NCBI GenBank assembly: GCA_032207245.1
Contig: CM063503.1
Coordinates: 62,393,730-62,457,729, forward strand
Source of the DNA: Pardosa pseudoannulata
Lineage: Eukaryota; Arthropoda; Arachnida; Araneae; Lycosidae
Direction of reading: 5' to 3'
DNA length: 64,000 nucleotides
The position numbers and the translations under genes are program-made. Under the pieces are notes generated by a model. That model did not search any database, was not told the DNA's origin, and was given only the letters and a program-made list of their open reading frames with translations. Below, piece after piece: positions 10,745 to 22,800 of this stretch (position 1 is the first letter of the stretch; each line of letters opens with the position of its first letter).

Positions 10745-10917
10745 GTTTGGTTTGGAGCACTACGATCTACTGTTTTGCACACGAGGGCTAATGAGACCGG
10801 GACCTACTGCTTAAAGCCGATTCCGAACGGCTACGAACATCCATGCCATAGTGGGATTCGAACCCACGAACTCCAGTACCGACAATCAGTGCCCTAACCA
10901 ATCGGCCATCGTTCGGC
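10745..10917 (-). mobile_element. tRNA-derived SINE, full length with TSD
   Basis: A reverse-strand copy with the tail at 10745, body, B box (inverse ggattcgaacccac) and A box (inverse caatcggccatcgttcgg). It is flanked by a 14-bp target duplication, tctagagtcattag (10731-10744) and tctagattcattag (10918-10931), with one mismatch. This fits LINE-driven retroposition. Confidence 0.95.
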
Positions 10918-10931
10918 TCTAGATTCATTAG

Positions 10932-11656
10932 AAGTCATGATACAGCTGTTTAAACATCACAGGAAGTGCCGAAAAGATACCGGAAGTGAGCAGTTAAAGG
11001 GCTTGACTTTGTTAGCATGAAAAACGTCGTAAATAGTATATTATAGCTTCTAAATAAATGACTAAATTACTCCAGCATATTTCTGAATGTTTATCAAATT
11101 ATAAAACACATATGGCAAGAGTTTATTTATAATATTTTAGCAGATTTATGTGGCAACTTTGACAGTGTTTTGCTTTTGTTTACGTTTTGCTCATCGTTAG
11201 TTTGCTTTTTATGCTTTGCTTTTTTATATTATTTTCACGATTTTAAAGAAAGTATTAGTTTTATTTATAAAGTTAATACATTTTATAATTTTACAATGGA
11301 ATAATGAGTTGGTGCAAATACCAAAGAACTAACATCAGGGAAACTTCATAAAGAAATATCAGTTGGATTATCACAAAAGATATTAAACATTATAAAACCA
11401 GTATATATGGAACTATGCGATTCAAAATTGATGAAAATTCTTCACGGAAGGACTAAAAATGCAAACGAGTCCTTTAACGGCAATCTGTGGGATTTAGTCC
11501 CAAAAAATAATTTTGTTGCACTTAAAACATCGATTTTTTTTTTTTTTTTTTTTGAGGAGTACAATGCTGTGATAATATTCAATGGTTTTAAAACATTATT
11601 TTCAATTTTTAATGAATTAAATATTGATCTAGAATACTTTACTTCCAAGGGGTATG
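10932..11656. other. AT-rich sequence without recognised feature
   Basis: The opposed open frames at 11407-11727 (+) and 11442-11648 (-) share a poly-T/poly-A run near 11535, and the plus frame runs into the next SINE. Neither looks like a gene. Confidence 0.5.
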
Positions 11657-11830
11657 GGCCGAACGATGGCCGAATAGTTAGTGCTGGCCTTCGGAACAGG
11701 AGTGCGTGGGTTCGAATCCCACAGTAGCATGGAGCCGTTCGGAATTGGCTTTAAGCACTAGGTCCCGGTCTCATTAGCCCTCGAGTTGCAAAAAGTAGAC
11801 CGTAGCTCTCCAAGCCAAACCAAACCAAAA
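11657..11830 (+). mobile_element. tRNA-derived SINE, full length with TSD
   Basis: Complete copy from 'ggccgaacgatggccgaata' to the (CCAAA)n tail, with B box gggttcgaatcccac. A perfect 12-bp duplication, ccaaggggtatg, lies at 11645-11656 and 11831-11842. A short deletion is present after 'agcatgg'. Confidence 0.95.
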
Positions 11831-11842
11831 CCAAGGGGTATG

Positions 11843-13029
11843 AAAAGTTAGTATTGCACAAATGGAAAGTGGTATAAAAAATTAATAAATTAATCAAATT
11901 GGTAGTAACTTACTTACCTTATAAGCATTACCCGCCTTATAAAGGGTTAATATATTAGCATTTTATTTTAATTGTGCATTGTGCATCAATTTGGTTTTCG
12001 TAGTGTTCAGCTTAGCGATGAATAAAATCACAGATATTACACTTAGTTGAGAGTTGCATGCTATTTTAATCTCAAGGACGTTATGCTCTAAGCCTCTGCA
12101 TCTTATGACTTGCTCCAGTATTCCAATGTTTGAATTTATAAACACAATCTGTTTATCGCTAACGTTTTCTTTTATTTTAGTTTATGTGTTTTGATATTTC
12201 TGAATTGAAATCCTCATTTGGCTCTAAATTTTAATAAAAATGTTTGAAAATTTTTTTCCCACCATTAAACAAATGTCTAAAGACTGAAATAGCAATCCCA
12301 TATATTCTCTTATTTCAAAGCAATCATGAATGTATATTTTTTTAAATGTTTTTACTTGCATCGTTGTAGACATTTATCCATTATTCATGGTCTAAAATGT
12401 TTTGAAGTATCCAGGCTACAGATATCGAGACATTTAAACAAAAATACTAGAAAAAATTTATATCTTCTAAGAAAAATCTCAACTTGTTTTTAAATGGAGG
12501 TATTTAAAATATTTCCCTACAACCCATGCATATCATCATTAAAAACAGAGTCAAAACTTCATTAAATTCTGAAAATCACTGTAAACGTTTTGACTGTTTT
12601 GTAGGAAGGAAACAAAAATATTTAGTTCAGAAATAAATTTAAGGTTTTCAATTTAAGTATTCAGTATTTTAATCACTTGGCATTTAATGACGAGTTAGGG
12701 TAGGAAATACATTTCATGTGCAATAGTGAACTTTGACGAGTCTACTGTACCAAGAGCTGTTTTCGGCGGACGCTGTGCAGTATGTATGAAATAACAATGT
12801 TTGAGTCAGTTTGTTATAATGCACAGTAAAATATACGCTATGGAATTTAAGGAAAATGCCTAATATTTAAACTAAAACATTTATGTACAATATTTATTTA
12901 TTAATACATCACTTGGTCAGTGTTTAACATGACCTGCAATTATTTAGTTCTGCTATTCATCAATACTCTTGAAATAGTATTCCTTATCAAAAGGTTATGA
13001 GACCCAGGTAATAATTTTGAATATTATTA
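11843..13029. other. AT-rich sequence without recognised feature
   Basis: No coding signal, inverted repeats or RNA-like structures were seen. Confidence 0.5.
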
Positions 13030-13530
13030 GGTTTACCTCCAGTAATTATTGGGGAGTAGGCTGGAGCTGTCAACAAGCTGTATGTCGGTGCGGGCATGAG
13101 GCAGTTATTTTGCTAGTTGTCTATGCTGGCGTGCCGATCATACGCATGGGGGTTCGGGAATTGATTGTTGGCCCGGTCTATCTGGCTTGCTCACGGGATC
13201 TCGATCTCGACTCTTAAATCCCGACATCGAGTCCTTTTCACACTTTTACACCTCGGTTAAACGCCCCCTTTTTTTCTCTGTCCCAATCACTTGTTGTTTT
13301 CCCACTTCTGCACTCTCTTCGGGTGTGCAGGTGGGCTCATTAAAATGGCCCCTTTGGTGAAAGTTGACATTATTGCTTAGCTCCTGCCTCCATATCTCAC
13401 GGCTACATCCCTGCCTGAGCTTGACCCTTACACTTGTGCCACTCTGAGCTATAACTCCTCCGCAGGGAGTCCCCACTAAAACTCGAAGTCAACAGCTGCA
13501 CCTAAATTCTTCTTGGAAATTTAGTCCACA
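13030..13530. other. Unexplained GC-richer segment
   Basis: About 500 bp with a visibly higher GC content than anything nearby (for example 'gtcggtgcgggcatgaggc'). It holds two modest frames, 66 codons plus (13017-13217) and 76 codons minus (13246-13476). Neither shows a domain I know. It could be part of an LTR or LINE untranslated region, a 5' exon, or sequence from a more GC-rich source. I see no terminal repeats or target duplications that define an element. Confidence 0.4.
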
Positions 13531-14111
13531 ACCGTGTATTTTGTAATAATCCAAATTTCAAGGTAAATCGTCCATTCTTATCCTGAACATAACTGTTCGG
13601 TGGAAACAAATTAAATAGTATTCTTTGGGCACATCAAATTCTGTTGTGCTTGTATGTCGAAGGGTTAATGTATGGATTTTCAAAATGTGCACAGCCATTC
13701 ATTTTTGTGAGGCTTTCACAAAGACACCACAAAATCTTCATAATATCCTATATATCTGTAGCTCTGTCTGAACGTTTCCTAGTGGTCCACCGTCAAAATT
13801 TTATTTTGTGAATTATATAATTTACTGTAACATAAATTAGAGCACGTATTACGTATCGTAAATAGTTGAAAAGTATAAATCAACGTATAAATTAATATAT
13901 TTAAAAATTGGAAGTAAAAAGATTTCATCCAGTTTCCCCAAAATTACCCCAATTCATTTTGTTATGCATTTTCAACGTAAGAAAAGTGTATTTATTAGAA
14001 AATGTGTACTTGTATAGTAAAAACTAAAAGAATAGAATCAAAAGAAGTTAATTTTGTAATGTCTTAATTAAGGTACATTACTTTTTTTTTTCTCTTAGTG
14101 TTTGAATCTAT

Positions 14112-14262
14112 AGGGTGTTGTTTTGGGTACCGGAGTCCTTGAGTTCGAATCCCGCTGCTAGTATGGATGTTCATTGACGTTCGGAATTGGATTTAAACAT
14201 TAGGTTATGATCTGATTAGATCTTGTGTAGCTAATAATTGCCCGTAACATTCCAAATAAAAC
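14112..14262 (+). mobile_element. tRNA-derived SINE, diverged, 5' part degraded
   Basis: The B box 'gagttcgaatcccgc' and the body 'tatggatgttcattgacgtt' are followed by a degenerate tail ('attccaaataaaac'). The A box is no longer clear. This is an old copy. Confidence 0.85.
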
Positions 14263-15705
14263 AATTTTGATTCATTTTCTTCTTATCTGGTGTGTAGCTC
14301 TTACGGAACTGCAGCTCTCTGGAATTTTAGCTTTTGATTCCAGGAAAAATATTGGCTCAGCGACGACTCGTAACTCGGAAAAACATGTGTTTGGGGGAAA
14401 TTTGTAATTCGAAGTGTCGCTGTAGTAGCGAATGACTAGTGTTCATTGAATTTAACTCAATGACATTTGTGAATAATGTTAAGCAACTATATTCATTGTC
14501 TGTACTTCGTTTTAAAATACTTTTAAGAGTCATCTATTAGCTATAATTGAACTCTATACATTTATGTAGAGCAACGTACATTTGTAAGCTGTTGCTCGTC
14601 ATTCGATATAAATGCCATAGCAACTTCATCCGAGTACCTCTCGTCATTCGATGCGATTGGTTTTACTATATGTCAAAGTAGTATGTTAAAACGGAATTGC
14701 CATAAATAATTTCAACGCGATTTGTAAATAAAGGAACACAGTTGATATTTGAAATGGGGGAAATTTAGTATTGATAGATTGATGGATTTTATTTTAAAAA
14801 AAAAAAAAAAAAAAACGCAATACTTTTAAACAGTTCAGTTTTTAGATTCAAAATGTTGGTGTATATAATAACATCATGTATGATTAGTCATTTTGTGTGT
14901 GTGCAAAAACCACAAAGGAAACATGACTTAAAGTACAAGCTAAACAGATTGCATTGAAGGTTATGAGTAACATGAGCTAGACGCATGTGTTACTTATGAA
15001 ACCTAAAATATAATCATTTAATCTTCTATTTATCTTAAAACTAGATTAAGGCAGCTTAAAGTTCATTACCCTTACAAGTGTTGTGTATTTCTCATAGACC
15101 TTTTTATGCAGTGAGTGTTAAGAAGATTGAAATTATTGTGCAAGAAAAATGTTCTGTTTAATTAGTCTAATTTTTCAGTTATTGAAAATCTAATTCCTCA
15201 AATCCAATTCATTAGTACTTTTGACAGCATCTTTTATGAATTATTTTTCGCGTGCCTGATATTTGGTTCAGAAAATAGTGACAAGGTCACACACCTGTTA
15301 TTTTGACATACATATAAACACGAAACCGGGGAAAGCTTTAGAGCATTTCCCGTCCATTTTATCAAAGCCTGTGACAAGAGCGACTTCCTGAAAACGCAAC
15401 ACGCTTCGTGAACCCCTCACAATTTAGAATAAGACTGAGATGGGGATGAGTGGAATCAGGTTAATTGAAAAGGAGAATTTTATATTCTCAATCTCTCTCA
15501 CTCTTTTCAAGTTTATTTTTAAGGGGACCAAGCCAAGGATGAGAAGACTGGATGGGTGCTTACCTCCCACCCGGAATTCTGCACTTTACTGTATTGTATT
15601 TTCACACTAGAATAAAATTACTTATTCAAATATATATATTTAAAACTGCTTACTTAATCAAAATTTAATTTGTAAGTAATTTTAGTTTTTGAAATTTGTT
15701 TTTTT
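14263..15705. other. Sequence without firm feature
   Basis: Contains a poly-A run of about 20 near 14796-14815. 'ttcgaagtgtcgctgtag' (about 14407-14424) resembles a Tigger-like terminus, but its partner was not found. Confidence 0.4.
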
Positions 15706-15942
15706 TTAACCCTTAATTTGACAAGATGTTTTTTCGAATATTTTTTTAATTTCTGTTATTTTCTCATGTCTGCATAGACATTAGGATCTCAACAAAATAT
15801 ATCATTAAGCAACAAAATATATCATTTTCCATTTTTGAGATAATTAATGTCCGCTGTGGCGAACACTGACAGTTATGTTATATAGTAGTTATAAATATAC
15901 ATGTCCGGTGTAGCGGCCAGACTTAGCCAAATTAAGGGTTAA
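15706..15942. mobile_element. TTAA MITE (piggyBac type), family 6
   Basis: A 237-bp element with ends TTAACCCTTAATTTGACAAG and, inverted at the right, TTAACCCTTAATTTGGCTAAG, each with TTAA. Inside are two copies of 'caacaaaatatatcatt' and two related GC-rich motifs (gtccgctgtggcg and gtccggtgtagcgg). Non-coding. Confidence 0.8.
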
Positions 15943-18566
15943 TTTTAGCATTTTTGCTCTAAATTGCTTTATTTATTGAAACATACGAGTTTGTGGATGG
16001 ACTTATCTAAAATTTTATGATATTTAATGCAACTAATATTCAAATTTATGTAATTTTTTACAATTTTTTTTATTGAAAAATGAGGGAAATACTTGGGTCG
16101 CATTCAAATTTGAGCCCCCCTGCCCTTCCCGAAATCCTGACTACTCTTTTGAAAAATAACAAACTACATTACAGAATTAAAATTTTGATAACATCCTTTC
16201 TTTACTTAAATTTTTTTTGCTCCTTTTTAAAATTAGTTATTTTAAGAAAATGAGTTTTATTTTTTTAAAATTTTTATTGCTGTTGTGTAACGCATAAAAC
16301 TAATATAAAATTTGGAATGAAAGTAATCTTTCGTTTGGGAGAGCCCTAATTAATCAGACCGAAGGATAGGAGCAATGCACTATTAAATATGTAGAAAAAG
16401 ACAGTATTTTGACTATTAATATATAGAAAATCGTCTCAGCAAAGTAGGAGAACTCCTACTAATTTAAGTAATAAATAAAAGAAAGCTTAATTTTCTAGCT
16501 TAATTTTCAGTCAATTAACTGACACTGAAAATCGACTTTTTAGTCGTACCTATTTTACATCTGTTTCACATGTAGCCTCAAATTTGAATTCTGGATAGAA
16601 GTTTATACATTGAAAAATTTTCTCAAATTTATTCAAGAAGGGAATACAGAAACAAAGTCTGTTTTTGATATGTCTCTTTATAACCGTTTGAGTCCCAGAG
16701 GGTTTCGAGAAAACACTGCCGAAGAATCCTGAACACCACAACCGCTCATTATCTACATGGGTACGAAAATACCCAAACGTCGCGATAGTGTTTCTTCTAT
16801 TTTATGTTCTGTACATATAAGCTTCAATATTGCACTATCATTATAGTATTATGTCTATTGTAAAATTTATTATTTACATTGAAAAAAGGAGGTGTGTGAT
16901 GTGCGCTTGACTTCGACAGTCGATCGTTCACCATCAGTGGTTCACAACGCTCGAAATGTGCTACGTTTTCTCGACATGAAAACTGAACAGTGCGATCGCG
17001 CAACTGAACAATGCTAATATCAGTATTACACTTCTCATAATTCATATACATATTTTATTCTTATTTGCAGTTTTCTTCCCAGTTATTCAAGCTTTAGGCA
17101 ACTCCTTTAACTTTGCTTAATAGAATCATAATTTTTTTATAGATGGGTATAAATAGATTTAAAATACCTTTTCCATATAACAACTCACAATCTTTTCTCT
17201 GCTTTTTTATAAGTGAACAAAAGGGTTAAACATAAGTGTCATACTTAAAGAAAAAGTCCGCCAATGATTAAAGTACCTCTTATGAAGCTCTTAGTATTAA
17301 AAATTGAATAGCCGTGCATAAATATGGAAGGCTAAAGAAGTATACACGATTTTTTTTTCAAATAAGAGTTTGTTTGAAAAAACGGAGGTTTTAAAAATTT
17401 TCTAAATCATTAAAATATTAGTACTACAATATTGTGCTTGCAAATTTTTAAACAAAAGCAGCTAATAAACAAAATAAATTGTAATATCCAGAATGCTGGG
17501 AAATAAATGAGTGTATCGAAAAATGGCATAAGCAAAATGTTTTGAAGAAAAAAAAGGATAAAGAGCAGAATTTCCCTATGAAAATTCGTTTTCTTTTAAA
17601 TAGTAAAACAAACTTAGTCATTTTATTCTTGACTTTATTTGTCCTTAATGCGAAACTTTGCATAATTAATCCTTCCAACTGTTAATGTAGGAAAAAAAGC
17701 CAAATAAGTTAGTTTTTGTTTCTAAATTCAAATGGTGTAACGCAGTTATTTAAGTGAGTAAGTTTCAAACGCGCACGGCATTTTATTTTCATTTTTTATT
17801 TACTTTTCTTTTTCTTTTATTTTTTTTTTTTTTTGTCCATGAAGATATTTAAATGAAGAGAAGGAGAGCACAAATTTTTATAGACAGATATTTAAATAAA
17901 TAACCAACACAAGTAATAAGCAGAAAAATTTCCCATGAAAATTTTAAGTGTCTTTAGCTAGCTAAACAAAATAGTTTTGCCTTTAAATTTATTAATCTTT
18001 ATCACGTAATTTTCAGCTAATGACAAATCTCTTCGGCAAATAGTATCAAACATAAATCAAATGCGTGCTATTTATGATGTGACCCCTTTATTAAAAATAA
18101 CATGACTCAACTTCAAATGAGTACATCATTCAACTGATAGTACGAACATTGATAAAGCATGAGACCAAAAATAATCCTACAACAATAACAAGAAGCATGA
18201 TTTAACCTAAAGTGATAGCTGTTTGATGAATTCAAGAAAACAAATATTCTGTTTTATCTTGAATACTTAAAAAGAATGCTACAAACCATCAAAATACAGT
18301 TTTCAATATTTTACTTTAAACACAATAAGTAAAACTGGTACTTTTGCAGATTCCAAAAATATCGAGTATTTATTAGTTTAAAGGCTTAAACCCTGTTTAA
18401 TTAGGTTAGTAGAAGGCAAATAAAGCAAGCTTTAAACAGGAAGTTATAGTTACTTAAGTTTATCTTAATGTTTTTTCACTAAAACGCTACAAGAAAAAAG
18501 TATCCATCTGAAAGAAGTGAGACTTTGAATGTTTGGTGCCAATAAATTCATTCAATAAAGGTATCT
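15943..18566. other. AT-rich sequence without recognised feature
   Basis: Three minus-strand frames of 63-76 codons (16550, 16824 and 17448) lack recognisable domains and sit in simple AT-rich DNA. Poly-T run near 17820-17834. Confidence 0.5.
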
Positions 18567-18601
18567 TGTATATGTATATGTGTATGTATATATATATATT
18601 G

Positions 18602-18649
<48 letters not shown>

Positions 18650-18700
18650 GTATATATATGTATGTATATGTATTTAGATATGTTATATGTGTGTGTGTGT
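18567..18700. repeat. TA/TATG/TG compound microsatellite
   Basis: Alternating (TA)n, TATG and (TG)n tracts. The frame 18533-18760, rich in Tyr, Ile and Met, is a translation of this repeat. Confidence 0.95.
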
Positions 18701-18936
18701 AAATTCTTTAAGTTTGTACGAAAAATTAGTTTTTTAAATCAAGTTTTTAAATTTAACTAATATTTTAAACTTTATATTTATCATATTCGTATAAAAGCTA
18801 GTTATTTATGGTAAGTTTTAGCAAAATTTCATCTTTTCATCAGATTTATAGTATTTATATGGAAGTAAAATAGGGTTACAATTTTCCCTTATGTTAAATA
18901 AATTTACATGAAGCAATTTTTCCTAATGATACAAGA

Positions 18937-19493
18937 GTTTAGTAACCTTTTTCATTATTTCACGCTATTAAATCTCTTTGTAAATCAACGAAATACTTAA
19001 TTTTGAAAATGCGTTCTCAATTTTTTTTTTTTTACAATAAAATAGACCAAAACTAGCCTAGCCAAAACATTTCGCGGGCAGCACGTACTTTTGTTTTTTC
19101 ATTATACATATTGAGGTGAAAATTTAAATAAATACACTAATGTAGTTATTTCTCAAATTAGCACTCGAACAGTTAAAATTTATGTACATAGTTATAATAA
19201 TTCAATTCAATAATGTTTAGTAACCTTTTTCATTATTTCACGCTATTAAATCTCTTTGTAAATCAACGAAATACTTAGTTTTGAAAATGCGTTCTCAATT
19301 TTTTTTTACAATAAAATAGACCAAAACTAGCCTAGCCAAAACATTTCGCGGGCAGCACGTACTTTTGTTTTTTCATTATACATATTGAGGTGAAAATTTA
19401 AATAAATACACTAATGTAGTTATTTCTCAAATTAGCATTCGAACAGTTAAAATTTATGTACATAGTCATAATAACTCAATTCAATAATGTTTA
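18937..19493. repeat. Tandem duplication, ~278-bp unit, two copies
   Basis: Unit 1 (18937-19214) and unit 2 (19215-19493) are nearly identical. Both include 'catttcgcgggcagcacgta' and differ mainly in T-run length and a few substitutions. Recent duplication; no coding content. Confidence 0.92.
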
Positions 19494-20480
19494 TTTTAAT
19501 AAACGAGATTTATTCCAATTATATATTTCACGAATTCTGCCTCTGGCAGTATAATTTAACTGGTGACCGCCATTTAGCCACTCCTTGACATAAACATCGT
19601 CCAAAAATCTCAAACTGAAAAAAAAAGATAACACACCAGAAACATTTTGAAGTCTTTAATGTGATTGAAAACATCAAACTAGAAAATTTAGTTTCACAGT
19701 GAGAATGTGCGGTCTAAAATGGGTTTTATGAAGTAAAATAACCATTTAATTGGAAAAATTTCATTATGAAGTGTAACTATCTTGATTTTTTCAGGACAAA
19801 GATTTTTAAGTTGAGTTCTTTGATTTTGAAGGTCCTTTGTATCCATAAATAGATCGTCTTGGAATTTTTTCTTTTCAAGAATAAATCCTGAATTTTTAAG
19901 GTTTTTAGAATTGCAAAGTTCAAATTCATAATGAAAATAAAACTTTTATTTTCTGAGTCGATAAAAAGAATAATAGCACATATGGCAAAAGGCTTTGCAT
20001 TCAGTTAAGTATAATAAAATAGCTTAAACAAACCTAAGATAAAATAAAAAATTGAAGGCGAACTCTTATCTTTTGAACCAAATAATATTGTAATTAGCTA
20101 ATTATAATAATTTGAAAGTGAAATCATTAACTGCACTGAAAGTGGCTAAAACAAATCTGTATCTAAAATAAGCTTTTTTGAAGATAAAAATGTGTACTCC
20201 AAAGTTTGCTGAATTTTTTTTTAAGCTAGTTTATTTATTTTTAGTCAAATTAAGCTGAGTAAACCCGGCTTTAATTTGGGAATTTAAGTGTTTTTACTCC
20301 AGAAATATAAAATTATTTTTATGAAACATCGTTATCAAATTGAGCCTTATCTTTTAACGATCATATTTAGTTTCTATTGATTAATTCATTTTTAATTGTA
20401 AATTATTTCAGGTCCTGAAATTTTAAAGGTTTTGAATTTTTACAGTACATTACAACTTCTCTCAAACTTGTATATAGTAG
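19494..20480. other. AT-rich sequence without recognised feature
   Basis: No gene or repeat boundaries recognised. Confidence 0.5.
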
Positions 20481-21322
20481 CAGGGATGTTGCAGCTGCGC
20501 CAAACTGCGCCAATTTTCGATATCTGCGTCCAGCTGCTCCAAAAATGGTATTTTAACAGAAATTGCATAGAAACTGCGCCATTTTCTAAAATAATTTATA
20601 AGTCAGGTAATATTGGAATGCATGTCTTGTGACCATCCTGGATAACCAATTCATAGAAGAACATTAGGTGGTAGAAGTCATATGTATCACCTTCTTGCTG
20701 AAGGTGATACTCCAGTAAAACATCTCAAATTTTTGCTTGAGCATGTATAAAAAAATTAGTTTAATACTTCAGGTCCTCTTGTAAGCCTCATAAAGAAGAA
20801 AAAAATATAAAAAGGATAGAGAAAGAATAAAGAAACTAAAACAACGAAAAGAAAAGGGACTGTAAAGAGAATCTGTGAAAAAAAAAATGCGCGTAAATGC
20901 AGCTAAAAAGCAAATGCTAAACACTAAAGGAATATCCTTAAAAATATTAACCCAATAGATAATCCAAAAAGTATTAAAAGTATCCCTTAGCAAGCAATAA
21001 TTTTTTACTATTGTAATTTTAACTATCTCCCCTCTTTAACTATACAATATAGATTGCATGCACCAAACCAACAAACCATATCAACAATTATTAAATATTT
21101 GGCTGCTCCAAATGCTACCAAACAATCATTCTAAATTATTAGGTACACTCCTCAAAAACTATGGTTTATCCTTTAAATCGTTAGTTTAACTACTACAAAA
21201 AGCTATAACCTGCTCCAAATCAACATTTTAGCTGCTACGAAAAAGCGTTCACCTGCTACAAATTTTGAGTTTTGCTGCTTCGAACATTGTTCCAAAACGC
21301 TTGAAGGAGCGCAACATCCCTG
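20481..21322. mobile_element. hAT-like element with internal motif reiteration
   Basis: An 842-bp element with termini CAGGGATGTTGC and GCAACATCCCTG, a perfect 12-bp inverted repeat. It is flanked by a 7-bp direct repeat, atagtag, at 20474-20480 and 21323-21329; hAT normally makes 8 bp. Near both ends variants of 'ctgctccaaa' / 'ctgctacaaa' recur many times. The internal 74-codon frame shows no transposase motif. Confidence 0.8.
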
Positions 21323-21330
21323 ATAGTAGG

Positions 21331-21813
21331 CTATCTGTAAAAATCCTGGTAAAAGCTAGTTGTAAAGTTATCCATCTGTTAACAGCATGTTTCTATTTTC
21401 AGATATTCAAAAGAATATAACGGTTGAGAATCTTATTTTAGATGGTGTGATGTATCTTTCTCAGAAAACGACTTATAAATCTAAGATGGCATCGCTCGTT
21501 GTAGCGTACTCCTATTTAAATATTTATCGTTTATCACTGAAAAAACGGATTTTTTTTTTCAGTTTAGTATGAGATTAGGTTTTATGAATATCTATGCTCA
21601 AAATTTGGTCAATGTAATTCATTTCTTTCTATGCAAAAATCTGATAACAAGCGTAAAAATATTAAATTTAAATTTACTGTTTATCACCCTTCTTTCCTTC
21701 CTAGATTGTCTATCCATTATTATGGCCTGTTTGTAATTCGAGGATAGGGACATTAAAACCCATGCTTAGCTATATGGTCAAGCAATATTAATTTATAACA
21801 TTTTTTTTATACA
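21331..21813. other. Sequence without recognised feature
   Basis: The short plus-strand frame 21387-21572 ends in a T run and has no domain I recognise. Confidence 0.5.
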
Positions 21814-21929
21814 TTAACACATTGACGGACAACAGGAACAAGTGAAGTTCGAAAATTAACACTATGTTTTTGTAATTTTTAGAATTTTAGAAGCATAATT
21901 TTACTCTTTCTGCTTAAATAAACTCAAAT

Positions 21930-22110
21930 TTGCCGGACGATGGCTGATTGGTTAGTGTGCTGGCCTTCAGTACAGGAGTTCGTGGGTTCGAATCCCACTG
22001 TGGCATGGATGTTCGTAGCCGTTCGGAATCGGCTTTAAACTGTAGGTCCCGGTCTCATTAGCCCTCGTGTAGCAAAAAGTAGACCGTAGCACCCCAAACC
22101 AAAACAAATC
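21930..22110 (+). mobile_element. tRNA-derived SINE nested in TTAA element
   Basis: Full-length copy with B box gggttcgaatcccac. A 13-bp duplication, taaataaactcaa, lies at 21917-21929 and 22111-22123. It is younger than the host element. Confidence 0.95.
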
Positions 22111-22139
22111 TAAATAAACTCAATTTTAATTAATTCAGC

Positions 22140-22312
22140 GCCGAACGATGGCCGAATGGTTAGGGGGCTGGCCATCGGAACCGGAGATCGTGGGTTGGAA
22201 TCCCACTATGGCATAGATGTTCGTAGCCGTTCGAAATCGGCTTCAAGCAGTAGGTCCCGGTCTCATTAGCCCCCGTGTTGCAAAAAGTAGACCGTAGCAC
22301 TCCAAACCAAAC
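22140..22312 (+). mobile_element. Second tRNA-derived SINE nested in the same element
   Basis: Full-length copy, 29 bp after the first and in the same orientation. It has its own 14-bp duplication, ttaattaattcagc, at 22126-22139 and 22313-22326. The separate target duplications show two independent insertions and not a tandem duplication of one SINE. Confidence 0.95.
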
Positions 22313-22800
22313 TTAATTAATTCAGCACCTTTAATTAGGTTGCGTTTATAACCGTCATTACACCAGCGGACTCTAGACGCTAAGTAACGGGACGATGGCG
22401 GCTGTATTAGCAAAAATTTAAAAACGTAAATGACAGGTTTAATGACTCAAATAAGCAATTTTTTGTGTACAAGAAAGTATTTGTGGGAGTTTTACACGAA
22501 ATGTTAGTTCATAATCAAACAAAAATAAGTGACAAAAAATTATAATTTTATAATTATTACACATTATTTTCGGTGCGGAAAACGAACAGGTGGAAAACTA
22601 AATTCAACCTAAAAAATTGTTTCCAAAACAAGACACTAGGCTTCTACTTGTACGCCGGTAAATGCACATTTGTGCCGCTATAGCTGTAGTGTCTGAAAAC
22701 GACCGTTTCGGTTTGGACGGCTATTGCGTCATTGCTTAGACTTTGGCCTTGTGAACTTAGCTTTAACGGCTATAGACTCAAGTGTCCGTCAACGTATTAA

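Larger units (their letters stand above)
21814..22800 (+). mobile_element. TTAA element (piggyBac type), family 2, carrying two SINEs
   Basis: Left end TTAACACATTGACGGAC; right end, inverted, TTAATACGTTGACGGAC, both at TTAA. Subterminal copies of 'acggctata' motifs occur on the right. Removing the two SINEs (21930-22110 and 22140-22312) with one target copy each leaves a body comparable to the 566-bp relative at 48253-48818. Non-coding. Confidence 0.9.

Noticed and set aside
11407..11727. 106-codon open frame
   Set aside because: It contains a poly-Phe stretch from a T run and ends inside a SINE whose insertion created its C-terminus.
13380..13480. tRNA-like A box (tagctcagagtgg on the minus strand) in the GC-richer island
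   Set aside because: No B box at a suitable distance; treated as coincidence.
18533..18760. 75-codon Tyr/Ile-rich open frame
   Set aside because: It is a translation of the TA/TATG microsatellite.
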